Below, piece after piece: positions 1 through 5,677 of a stretch of DNA of 5,751 nucleotides (positions are counted from its first letter, which is position 1; each line of letters begins with the position of its first letter). Source of the stretch: Candidatus Kuenenia stuttgartensis (GTDB lineage: Bacteria > Planctomycetota > Planctomycetia > Pirellulales > UBA1268). Both the position numbers and the translations under genes were made by a program. The notes beneath the pieces are model-generated. The model searched no databases. It worked only from the letters and a program-made list of their open reading frames with translations, and was not told the origin of the DNA. The stretch lies in NCBI GenBank assembly GCA_945876515.1, contig CAMCPF010000214.1, forward strand, positions 1-5,751, written 5' to 3'.

Positions 1-1
1 G

Positions 2-1519
2 TTCACCGACTGCAAGGAGGCGGAGGTCGAGACGGTGCAGGGATTTTCGTCGCCCGCCTCGGCGGGGGTGATCACGTCCTGGCGGCACGAATATGCCTTC
101 CGCCCCGGGAAGTTCGTCCAGACAGACTATGCCTACGAGACGCCGACGACCGACCTGTTGGCCACGGGCAATGGAAAATCGCCCTACTCGGGGGCGAGCA
201 AGGCCGAACTCTTCGACTACCCGGGCCTCTATGAGAAGAAGCCTGACGGCGATACCACCGCCAAAGTGCGGATCGAAGCGGAGGAGGTGACGGCCAACGT
301 CGCCTCCGGCAAGAGCACCTGCCGCACCTTCTCTCCGGGCTACACCTTCAAGGTCAAGTCACACCCCAACTCGGCGGAACGAGGCAAGAAGTATCTGCTC
401 ACCAAGGTGGTGCATCGGGCGAGCATCCGGGGGGCCTACGAGGCCTCGGCAGACGTGGCAGTGGCCTTCGAATACGAAAACTCGTTCGAGGCCGTGCCGA
501 GCGAGACGGTGTGGCGCCCGGCCCGAAAGACGCCCTGGCCGGCAGGCACCGTGCAGACGGCCCTGGTGGTCGGGCCGTCGAGCGAGGAGATCTATACCGA
601 CGAGTACGGCCGCATCAAGGTGCAGTTTCACTGGGATCGGTACGGCAAGCAGAACGAGCAGAGTTCGTGCTGGATCCGGGTCTCGCAATCGCTCGCCGGG
701 CCGCAGTTCGGCACGCAGTTCCTGCCCCGCGTGGGGATGGAGGTGGTGGTGTCGCACCTCGACGACGACCCCAACCGCCCTCTCGTGACGGGCGTCGTCT
801 ACAACGGCACCAACAAGCCGCCCTTCGACCTGCCGTCGAAGGCCGCCCAGAGCGGCGTGCAGACGCGGAGCACGAAGGATGGCTCGACGTCACTGGCCAA
901 CCAGCTCATCTTCGACGACACCAAGGGCGCCGAGATGGTGACCCTGCACGCGGAGCGGGACTTCACGCGGACGGTCGAAAACGACGACACGCTGGAGGTC
1001 GGCTTCGTCACCAAGAAGAACGGTGATCGCTCCGTCAAGGTCTACAACAACCTCACCGAGGAAGTCGGCGCGAGCGGCTGCAATGCGGGCAACCGTTCCC
1101 TGACGGTCTATAAGGACAACACCACGACGGTCTCCACGGGAAATGAATCGTGCACCGTCAGCAAGGGGAACGCCACGTTCGAGGTCTCCCAGGGCAACCA
1201 CACCGTCACGGTGGGGGGCAAGCAGTCGGTCACGGCGAAGCAGGGGCACTCCCTCACGGTCTCCTCCGGCTCCCACGCCGTGGAGGTGAACAGCGGCAGC
1301 GGCACGATGAAGGCGATGTCGTGGACGATCGAAGGGCAGACCGGCATCACCCTCAAGGTCGGCAGCAATTCGATCGCGATCACTCCCTCCGGAGTGACGA
1401 TCAACGGGATGACCGTGAGCGTGAAGGGCACGACATCGACGACCGTCGAGGGGCTCACGACGACGGTGAAGGGCAGCGCCACGCTGACGGCCCAGGGCGC
1501 CATCACGATGATCGGCTAG
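2..1519 (+). CDS. vgrG: VgrG / TssI spike protein, 5'-truncated by window edge
   Basis: VgrG trimers form the spike on top of the Hcp tube of a type VI secretion system and carry PAAR proteins and effectors into target cells. The reading frame is open to the left edge; the GTG at 35 is an internal valine codon, and in-frame codons upstream of it read FTDCKEAEVET. About 505 residues are present. The first ~100 look like the end of the gp27-like part. The gp5 OB-fold follows at about 585-835, with EIYTDEYGRIKVQFHWDR, CWIRVSQ, FLPRVGMEVVV, DDPNRPLVTGVVYN and NKPPF, all classic VgrG signatures. After the LIFDD..GAEMVTLHAERD segment comes a Gly/Thr/Val-rich needle to the stop. The end (GITLKVGSNSIAITPSGVTI, finishing in ITMIG) is the usual VgrG terminus, so there is no fused C-terminal effector domain. 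Any cargo must therefore bind noncovalently. Roughly 150-200 N-terminal residues are expected outside the window. The family call is very secure; a phage or other contractile-tail spike is the only alternative. Confidence 0.96.
   Translation, partial: FTDCKEAEVETVQGFSSPASAGVITSWRHEYAFRPGKFVQTDYAYETPTTDLLATGNGKSPYSGASKAELFDYPGLYEKKPDGDTTAKVRIEAEEVTANVASGKSTCRTFSPGYTFKVKSHPNSAERGKKYLLTKVVHRASIRGAYEASADVAVAFEYENSFEAVPSETVWRPARKTPWPAGTVQTALVVGPSSEEIYTDEYGRIKVQFHWDRYGKQNEQSSCWIRVSQSLAGPQFGTQFLPRVGMEVVVSHLDDDPNRPLVTGVVYNGTNKPPFDLPSKAAQSGVQTRSTKDGSTSLANQLIFDDTKGAEMVTLHAERDFTRTVENDDTLEVGFVTKKNGDRSVKVYNNLTEEVGASGCNAGNRSLTVYKDNTTTVSTGNESCTVSKGNATFEVSQGNHTVTVGGKQSVTAKQGHSLTVSSGSHAVEVNSGSGTMKAMSWTIEGQTGITLKVGSNSIAITPSGVTINGMTVSVKGTTSTTVEGLTTTVKGSATLTAQGAITMIG
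1040..1470 (+). repeat. gp5-C-like beta-helix repeat region inside VgrG
   Basis: This part of the VgrG gene encodes short, imperfect tandem units of about 8-10 residues with alternating Val/Thr and Gly/Asn, for example GNRSLTVYKDN, TTTVSTGNES, CTVSKGNATF, EVSQGNHTVT, VGGKQSVTAK and QGHSLTVSSG. In the family, such units wind into the trimeric triangular beta-helix forming the needle shaft. The repeat is seen in the protein and is only weak at the DNA level. Boundaries are approximate. Confidence 0.75.
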
Positions 1520-1550
1520 TGACCGCGGCCACCAGGACCGACACCCAACC

Positions 1551-2156
1551 ATGACATCCCCCACCCTCGAACAGTATCCGACGCAGGAAGCGGCGCGGAT
1601 GCGGCTCGCCAAGCTGGAACTGGCCGAGCCGGTCGTGGCCGTGGTCGAGCAACCCGACGGCACGCTCGCGGGTGGGTCGCTCGTCGAGAGCGCCCGGGCA
1701 CTCGTCAAGGCCGGCCTCGCAGAAGATGCCGTCAGCCTGCTGGCTCAGGCGCTCACCCGCCGGGCTGCGGCATGGTGGGCCTGCCGCGTCACACGCTTGG
1801 AGGCCGGCGGGAGCGTGACACCCAAGGAACTTCGGGCGATCGAGGCGGCCGAGGCCTGGGTGCGGCAGCCGGAGCAACTCAAGGCCTACGCGGCCCAGGA
1901 TGCGGCCAACGTGGCGGGGCTGGCGAGTCCGGCGGGCTGTGCGGCGCTCGCCGCCTTTCTGGCCGGCGACTCGCTCGCGCCTCCCCATCTCGATCCGTTG
2001 CCGCCGCTGCCCCATCTGGCGGGCATGGCGGCGGCCGGGGCGGTCAAGCTGGCGGCGGCTCGGAGGGCGCCCGCTGAGCCGAGCCAGGAACTACTGCGGA
2101 TGATCGACGCGGGGTTTGCAATCGCCGCGGGCACCGACACCTGGGAGAAGAGCTGA
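1551..2156 (+). CDS. DUF6931-like protein of the VgrG-PAAR module
   Basis: A 201-aa protein of unknown biochemical role, probably an accessory or adaptor of the spike module. It is rich in Ala and Leu and should be almost all helical. Landmarks are an N-terminal segment (about 1-45), then SLLAQALTRRAAAWWACRV (about 62-82), AIEAAEAWVRQPEQLKAYAA (about 97-116), ASPAGCAALAAFLAGDSLAP (about 125-146), PPLPHLAGMAAAGAVKLAAA, and a final helix ending in DTWEKS. The R-x-A-x-WW-A-C-R motif, the AxEAWV motif and the proline-rich P-x-LPPLPHL linker match what I recall of DUF6931, a family often found beside vgrG and PAAR genes. I see no signal peptide, membrane span or catalytic motif. It starts 31 bases after vgrG, with a weak AGGA at 1534-1537, and ends 3 bases before the PAAR start, so translation is probably coupled. 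Function as loading factor or chaperone is inference from position only. Confidence 0.8.
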   Translation: MTSPTLEQYPTQEAARMRLAKLELAEPVVAVVEQPDGTLAGGSLVESARALVKAGLAEDAVSLLAQALTRRAAAWWACRVTRLEAGGSVTPKELRAIEAAEAWVRQPEQLKAYAAQDAANVAGLASPAGCAALAAFLAGDSLAPPHLDPLPPLPHLAGMAAAGAVKLAAARRAPAEPSQELLRMIDAGFAIAAGTDTWEKS

Positions 2157-2159
2157 GCC

Positions 2160-2453
2160 ATGGGACAGCCCGCCGCGCGAGTCGCCGACATGCAGACCTG
2201 CCCGATGCTGACGGGGCCCGTGCCCCACGTCGGCGGTGTGCTCGCTGCCCCCGCGGCGTTCACGGTTCTCATCGGCGGCATGCCGGCGGCCCAGGTGGGA
2301 ACGATGGGGATCTGCGTCGGGCCGCCCTGCACGGTGATCAAGGGAAGCGCCACGGTGATGGTCGGCGGCCTGCCGGCGGCGCGGATGGGCGACAGCACGA
2401 GCCACGGCGGCGTGATCACGCTCGGCTGCCCGCAGGTGCTGATCGGCGGGTGA
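2160..2453 (+). CDS. PAAR-domain spike tip protein
   Basis: PAAR proteins cap the VgrG trimer with a zinc-stabilised cone that helps pierce membranes and can carry effectors. This 97-aa protein is a bare PAAR domain. It opens with QPAARVAD and contains VLIGGMPAAQVG (37-47) and VMVGGLPAARMGD (66-78), followed by S-x-HGG and a final CPQVLIGG. Candidate metal ligands visible in the usual places are H23, H82 and C90, with C14, C52 and C57 as further options. The length is near the family minimum, with no N- or C-terminal toxin extension, so it is a structural tip rather than an evolved effector. The ATG at 2160 lies 3 bases after the upstream stop and is preceded by a GGGAGAAG purine run at about 2143-2150, which acts as the ribosome binding site inside the upstream gene. 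Its position between the DUF6931-like gene and two effector candidates suggests it belongs to this spike. Confidence 0.94.
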   Translation: MGQPAARVADMQTCPMLTGPVPHVGGVLAAPAAFTVLIGGMPAAQVGTMGICVGPPCTVIKGSATVMVGGLPAARMGDSTSHGGVITLGCPQVLIGG

Positions 2454-2532
2454 GTCGTATTTGCAGCCGGGACTGCTGCAGGGCTTTTAGATGAGTGTGA
2501 CGTAAGAAACGTAGTGACGGAGAACTGCCAAC
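2454..2532 (+). other. Short intergenic spacer with weak hairpin and RBS
   Basis: This gap between the PAAR gene and the first effector candidate contains a 6-bp inverted repeat, TGCAGC at 2462-2467 and GCTGCA at 2475-2480 with a 7-base loop, followed by GGGCTTTT. It resembles a very weak attenuator or terminator, but the T run is only four bases. GGAGA at 2519-2523, 9 bases before the ATG at 2533, is a good ribosome binding site and supports that start. ACGTA also occurs twice, at 2500-2504 and 2509-2513, without clear meaning. Confidence 0.4.
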
Positions 2533-3660
2533 ATGCGTTACCTCGACATCCTCTGCTGGACGCACGTCGGGCATGGAGGCCGCACCAACGGCCATGCGGC
2601 CATCCTGATGGATGGATCGGTCGAGTCTGCGGATGCGGCGGCGAAGACCTACATCAGCTGGTGGCCGGCGGGGCCCGCCCTGAAGGGCCCCCCCACGCCC
2701 TTCAGCAGACGTCCCGGCGGGGAACGGACGCTGCTGAGCGATATGCGGAATGAGATCAGCAACAACGCGCAAGTCGGTCTGCACAGGGGAGACTTTGCGC
2801 CACGCCAGGGACAGGTGATGGTTTCGGCTGAACACCTCGAGGTCAGCTCTGGGCCTTTGAGCGTTCTCGATCATGCCGGCGTTGAGGAGGCCGGACGGTT
2901 TATGGCCGTGCTGGGCGACGACGAGGCCGATGGAGGAGGTCTCCACAAACAGTGGGTTCAATTTCCGACCGAGATCGTCAGCCTTCATACGGAGGGAAAT
3001 GGAGAGCTCGGCCTCAATGCCCAAGCCATGCTCGCCTGGTGGCGGGCATTTCGCACCGCGCACCAGCAGGCGCTGCACGGGGAGAGCGGCTACCAGTTCG
3101 TCAGCACACTCCATAATTGCGCCAGCATCGTGATGCGGGCCCTGATCGCCGGGGAGGCTGCGTTTTTCCTCAAGCCACCGGCTCCCTGGGTCACGTTTTC
3201 CCCGCGGGATGTGGCCGACTACGCAGTAGCGCTGAAGGCGGCGATCATCCGGGCGAATACTGACTACGACCGCTATTTCAACTCCAAGCTCGAATGGCAG
3301 GGGAGAAATCGCCGGGAGATGCACATGCATCCGCCGACGGCGGCGACGGAGCTGCCCACCGTCGACCAGTGGAAAACCATGAGCGACGCCAACGTCCGAT
3401 TCGCGTCACTCTCACGCCGCCGTGAGCAGAACGCTGAAATTGATCGGCTCCTCGGCCAGTATCATGCCCAGCTGCCGTGGGACGGGGGAGGCGCCGACAT
3501 GCGACTGGCGTACATGTCGGAAATCTTCAAGCAGGTCGGCAGCTACATCGCCGCCAAGCCGAAAGGGGATCGCCTCAACGCCATGCTGGCCCTGGGGCAG
3601 ATCGTGCTCGCCGTCCGCGAGGCGAAGGCGGCCGCCATCGACGTCGACTTCTTCGATTGA
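2533..3660 (+). CDS. Putative T6SS cargo effector, permuted NlpC/P60-like cysteine hydrolase (copy 1)
   Basis: A 375-aa protein proposed as a secreted cysteine hydrolase delivered by the adjacent VgrG/PAAR tip. Near the N-terminus is HVGHGGRTNGHAAI with H21 as candidate catalytic histidine, followed by YISWWP (40-45). The cysteine comes much later, in HNCASIVMRAL with C196 at the start of a hydrophobic helix, preceded by FPTEIVSL (144-151) and AMLAWWRAF. His before Cys is the reverse of ordinary papain-like enzymes and fits the circularly permuted NlpC/P60 group, which includes amidases, peptidases and acyl-lipid hydrolases. Residues about 273-370 form a second, helical domain (ELPTVDQW, RREQNAEIDRLLGQYHAQL) shared with the next gene. 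I see no signal peptide or membrane span, as expected for T6SS cargo. The start is backed by GGAGA 9 bases upstream. Substrate is unknown: peptidoglycan, a lipid or a host protein are all possible. The family call rests on motifs, not on alignment. Confidence 0.6.
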   Translation: MRYLDILCWTHVGHGGRTNGHAAILMDGSVESADAAAKTYISWWPAGPALKGPPTPFSRRPGGERTLLSDMRNEISNNAQVGLHRGDFAPRQGQVMVSAEHLEVSSGPLSVLDHAGVEEAGRFMAVLGDDEADGGGLHKQWVQFPTEIVSLHTEGNGELGLNAQAMLAWWRAFRTAHQQALHGESGYQFVSTLHNCASIVMRALIAGEAAFFLKPPAPWVTFSPRDVADYAVALKAAIIRANTDYDRYFNSKLEWQGRNRREMHMHPPTAATELPTVDQWKTMSDANVRFASLSRRREQNAEIDRLLGQYHAQLPWDGGGADMRLAYMSEIFKQVGSYIAAKPKGDRLNAMLALGQIVLAVREAKAAAIDVDFFD

Positions 3661-3818
3661 CTAGGCTTGCCCTGGGGGCGGCCAGGTCGCGATGCTGCGT
3701 TGTGCTTGTGCTGGCGCCTGTCGGGAAAGCACGGGTCGGCACGCAACATTTTCTGAGTGTGCACGACAATCTTCGGGCGGCCCGACGGAAAAGGGCGAAC
3801 CCACCCGGAAAGGGAACT

Positions 3819-3823
3819 GGAGG
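3819..3823 (+). promoter_or_regulatory. Strong Shine-Dalgarno fixing the start of effector copy 2
   Basis: GGAGG lies 6 bases before the ATG at 3830. The frame stays open back to an ATG at 3692, which would add 46 residues rich in Cys, Arg and Gly, but that upstream start lacks a comparable site and the extra segment has no match in the paralogue. The ATG at 3830 is therefore preferred; it also places the conserved histidine at a similar distance from the N-terminus in both copies (H27 against H21). Confidence 0.85.
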
Positions 3824-3829
3824 TGTCTG

Positions 3830-5005
3830 ATGACACGTGAGGTCAAATTCTGCACCGAGCAGTTCTCGGGCATCGGCGGAAAAATCATCAATGCAGCGGG
3901 GTTTGGGCATGCTGGCCTTCACTGCGATCGCGGCATGCGGCCCTTCTATGTCACATGGGACGGCACGGCCGCCGGCGCCGACTGGAACGCCTCCCAGCGG
4001 GCGGCCTACAAGGTGACGCCGTTCGTGAGCATGCCGGCCCATATGCGGGTGGGGTTCAGTGAACTGATCAACCGCCGGACGAACACGACGCGTATCAACC
4101 CGATGGGATGGGACCAGGCTACAGCTCTCACGGCCCAGGAGGATTTTGGGGTAGGGCGGCACGGTATCAGCAAGCAGATCGACATCCCGGTGAAGGCGGC
4201 CGGTGGTGTGGCCTTCGATGCCGCCGACAACCTCTTCGGAATCGATGTCGAGGCGATCTGGACCTGGTGGTTCGAAATCCTGAACCTCGACCCGGAGGAC
4301 CCTCGCCGCATGTACCGAAAGTGCGCGACCATGCGTGCCGGCCCGACAAACTGCTGCGGGATGGTCGGCCGGGCACTCCAGATGGGCGGGCTCGACGTCT
4401 ATGCCTCGTCGCCAACCAACCTTTTCTACCAGGGAACGGCAACGCTGATGCACTGGGTGGACAAGGCCGTGGCCCGCATCAACGAACTCAACCAGCAGAG
4501 AGTCGCCCTGCTCGGCAGCCGGGAATTTGACCGGGCCCCACACTGGAACTTCGGGGAACCCCAGGCCGATTTCAACTACAACTCCGAGCTCCCAGATGTC
4601 AACGAGTGGAAGCGCCGCAGTGCCGTGCAGGCCAGCCTGAAGACCGGTCTGGCCCGTCGCCACGAGCAGGTCGCCGAGATCGACCGACTGCTGCCGCTCT
4701 ATCACGCGGCCCGGCAGGATGCCAAGCGGCAGGCGGGGGCCATGGGGGCGACGGCGCTCGATCAGCCGCTGCCCGACACCGGCTGGATGAATTATCTGAC
4801 GCTCATCCATCACCAGTGCTACGACCATCTGGCGTCCAAGCCGACCAGCGATCGGCGGGCCGCCGTGCTGGCGCTCGTGAAGGTGATCTATTCGGCACTG
4901 GCCGGCCACAAGGCCTTCATGGAAGCGGTCAGCGCCGGCACCCTCGGCATCCAGCCGACCCCCCCCGCGTTTTTCTCGGCCCGAATCGGGGAACGATTCG
5001 CCTGA
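3830..5005 (+). CDS. Putative T6SS cargo effector, permuted NlpC/P60-like cysteine hydrolase (copy 2, diverged paralogue)
   Basis: A 391-aa protein with the same plan as the preceding gene. Its N-terminus has GFGHAGLHCD (candidate catalytic H27), then FYVTWDG (39-45), which stands where copy 1 has TYISWWP. The cysteine motif is GPTNCCGMVGRALQMGG, with C175 aligned to C196 of copy 1 and an extra C176. It is preceded by KQIDIPVK and by IDVEAIWTWWFEI (138-150), matching AMLAWWRAF of copy 1. The C-terminal domain, about 253-370, also matches: ELPDVNEWKRRS, RRHEQVAEIDRLLPLYHAA and HLASKPTSDRRAAVLALVKV. A 20-25-residue tail with PTPPAFF has no counterpart. No signal peptide or membrane span is seen. 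Copy 2 lies 169 bases after copy 1. That gap holds no convincing gene, only a loose GTGCTT/AAGCAC inverted repeat (3702-3707, 3727-3732). Keeping both candidate active-site residues while the surroundings diverged suggests an active enzyme with a different target, though a recruited noncatalytic partner cannot be excluded. Confidence 0.58.
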   Translation: MTREVKFCTEQFSGIGGKIINAAGFGHAGLHCDRGMRPFYVTWDGTAAGADWNASQRAAYKVTPFVSMPAHMRVGFSELINRRTNTTRINPMGWDQATALTAQEDFGVGRHGISKQIDIPVKAAGGVAFDAADNLFGIDVEAIWTWWFEILNLDPEDPRRMYRKCATMRAGPTNCCGMVGRALQMGGLDVYASSPTNLFYQGTATLMHWVDKAVARINELNQQRVALLGSREFDRAPHWNFGEPQADFNYNSELPDVNEWKRRSAVQASLKTGLARRHEQVAEIDRLLPLYHAARQDAKRQAGAMGATALDQPLPDTGWMNYLTLIHHQCYDHLASKPTSDRRAAVLALVKVIYSALAGHKAFMEAVSAGTLGIQPTPPAFFSARIGERFA

Positions 5006-5141
5006 GGCTCGAAGCGGAGCACCATACCCGTCGGCCCGGTGGCGGAGCATCTGACAGACCCGACGACGGTCCGCGGTAAGACCGCCTGGCGAGTCAGTGA
5101 CGGCTCCCGGATGCCGCTGCCTTGGGCTAATATTCGCCTTA

Positions 5142-5170
5142 AGGCGGCTTTGCGAGCCGCTTCGAGCGGC
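5142..5170 (+). other. Two mutually exclusive hairpins sharing one arm
   Basis: GCGGCT (5144-5149) pairs with AGCCGC (5155-5160) around a 5-base loop, extendable by one G-T and one A-T pair. The bases GCCGCT at 5156-5161 also pair with AGCGGC (5165-5170) around a TCG loop. Both cannot form at once. A perfect 12-base palindrome, CGCCTTAAGGCG at 5135-5146, overlaps the left arm and gives a third option. The pairing is seen directly; a switch role is only a possibility. Confidence 0.5.
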
Positions 5171-5186
5171 CGCAGGGCCTGGGGCG

Positions 5187-5199
5187 GGCGTGAAACGCC
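5187..5199 (+). other. Short GGCGT/ACGCC hairpin
   Basis: GGCGT (5187-5191) pairs with ACGCC (5195-5199) around a GAA loop. The stem is only 5 bp and could be chance in GC-rich DNA, but it sits between two stronger hairpins. Confidence 0.3.
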
Positions 5200-5213
5200 A
5201 ACACAACTCTCAC

Positions 5214-5236
5214 GCGTGGGGCCAGTGGCCCCACGT
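5214..5236 (+). terminator. Perfect 9-bp GC hairpin, possible terminator without T tract
   Basis: CGTGGGGCC (5215-5223) pairs perfectly with GGCCCCACG (5227-5235) around a 3-base AGT loop, extendable by one G-T pair. It is the strongest hairpin in the window and lies in the gap between the secretion module and the next cluster. No T run follows on either strand, so it is not a standard intrinsic terminator. It could block or pause polymerase, protect RNA ends, or be part of a larger folded element. Confidence 0.4.
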
Positions 5237-5305
5237 CGGAAGCGGAGTTAGCCTCAGAATGTGGACTAAGTGGATGGTTTCCGTTTCCGCAGCGAGCTTG
5301 CGACC

Positions 5306-5650
5306 ATGATCCGAGTGACCGATCCAGGGGCCAACGGGCTGTCATCCCTCTCCGGCCTCTGGGCCGTCGTCGAGGCTGCGCGGGCCGGTGCCGGCGACGC
5401 TCGCTCGGCGGCCGAGGGCGTCGTTCCCTCCGTCGGCAAGGCGCTCGGCGCTGGGCTGCACGCCACCGGTTTCGTGCTCGGCTACTCGGTCACCTTTCCC
5501 GCGATCCTGGCGGCTCGCCTCATGCCCCAACGGAACGCGGTCGCCTTCGGGCTCGCCGACGGCGGCAGGGCGGGTCTCGATCTGGCCCGGTCCACGCTCC
5601 AGCGGACGGCTGTGCAGGACGTTCCCGCCCTCGCCGTCACCACGCCCTGA
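5306..5650 (+). CDS. Hypothetical small protein with one hydrophobic segment
   Basis: A 114-aa protein that I do not recognise. It is rich in Ala, Gly, Leu and Val. After a short polar start come SLSGLWAVVEAARAG (about 14-28), a Gly/Ala-rich linker, and a hydrophobic stretch of about 25 residues at 46-70 (LGAGLHATGFVLGYSVTF then PAILAARL). This could be a single membrane segment or a membrane-associated helix. A basic/amphipathic helix (GGRAGLDLARSTLQR) follows, and the end is PALAVTTP. The ATG at 5306 is preferred, with a weak GCGAG 10 bases upstream; a GTG at 5270 in the same frame would add 12 residues and has no better site. The stop is 27 bases before the next start, so the two are probably co-transcribed. 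It is separated from the effector pair by about 300 bases of structured DNA, so a role as immunity protein is possible but not supported. Confidence 0.6.
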   Translation: MIRVTDPGANGLSSLSGLWAVVEAARAGAGDARSAAEGVVPSVGKALGAGLHATGFVLGYSVTFPAILAARLMPQRNAVAFGLADGGRAGLDLARSTLQRTAVQDVPALAVTTP

Positions 5651-5677
5651 TTCCGTCCTCGAAAGGATGCAGCCCTG

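Larger units (their letters stand above)
5006..5305. other. 300-base non-coding stretch rich in inverted repeats
   Basis: I find no convincing gene here. The open frame from about 5039 to 5251 is Arg-rich and has no ribosome binding site, so it looks spurious. The first ~120 bases hold nothing I can name. From 5125 onward the DNA is packed with inverted repeats, listed separately. TAATAT at 5128-5133 resembles a -10 box but has no -35 element at a suitable distance. The stretch separates the secretion module from the small-gene cluster on the right, so it is a natural place for a transcription boundary. Confidence 0.6.

Noticed and set aside
890..1708. Minus-strand open frame of 272 codons opposite the vgrG needle region
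   Set aside because: The + strand has unmistakable VgrG repeats; the reverse frame is low-complexity and Arg/Asp-rich.
2462..2488. Intrinsic terminator after the PAAR gene
   Set aside because: The stem is only 6 bp with a 7-base loop and a four-base T run, too weak for a confident call.
2416..3330. Minus-strand open frame of 304 codons opposite PAAR and effector copy 1
   Set aside because: It is a shadow of two well-supported + strand genes and shows no family motif.
3692..3829. 46-residue N-terminal extension of effector copy 2
   Set aside because: No comparable ribosome binding site before the ATG at 3692, unusual Cys/Arg/Gly composition, no match in copy 1, and GGAGG sits 6 bases before the ATG at 3830.
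5128..5133. TAATAT as a promoter -10 box
   Set aside because: It matches the TATAAT consensus at only four of six positions, and no acceptable -35 element lies 16-18 bases upstream.
3575..5206. Long minus-strand open frame of 543 codons opposite effector copy 2
   Set aside because: It overlaps a + strand gene with a strong ribosome binding site and clear paralogy to its neighbour. The minus-strand protein is rich in Arg, Pro and Gly with no recognisable motif, typical of antisense frames in GC-rich DNA.
5039..5251. Possible 70-codon gene after effector copy 2
   Set aside because: GTG start without a ribosome binding site, Arg-rich composition, and it runs through the strong inverted repeats.
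5125..5253. Firm call of an integron attC site
   Set aside because: The terminal heptamers deviate from the consensus, no integrase or cassette array is visible, and GC-rich DNA easily yields inverted repeats; kept only as a weak hypothesis.
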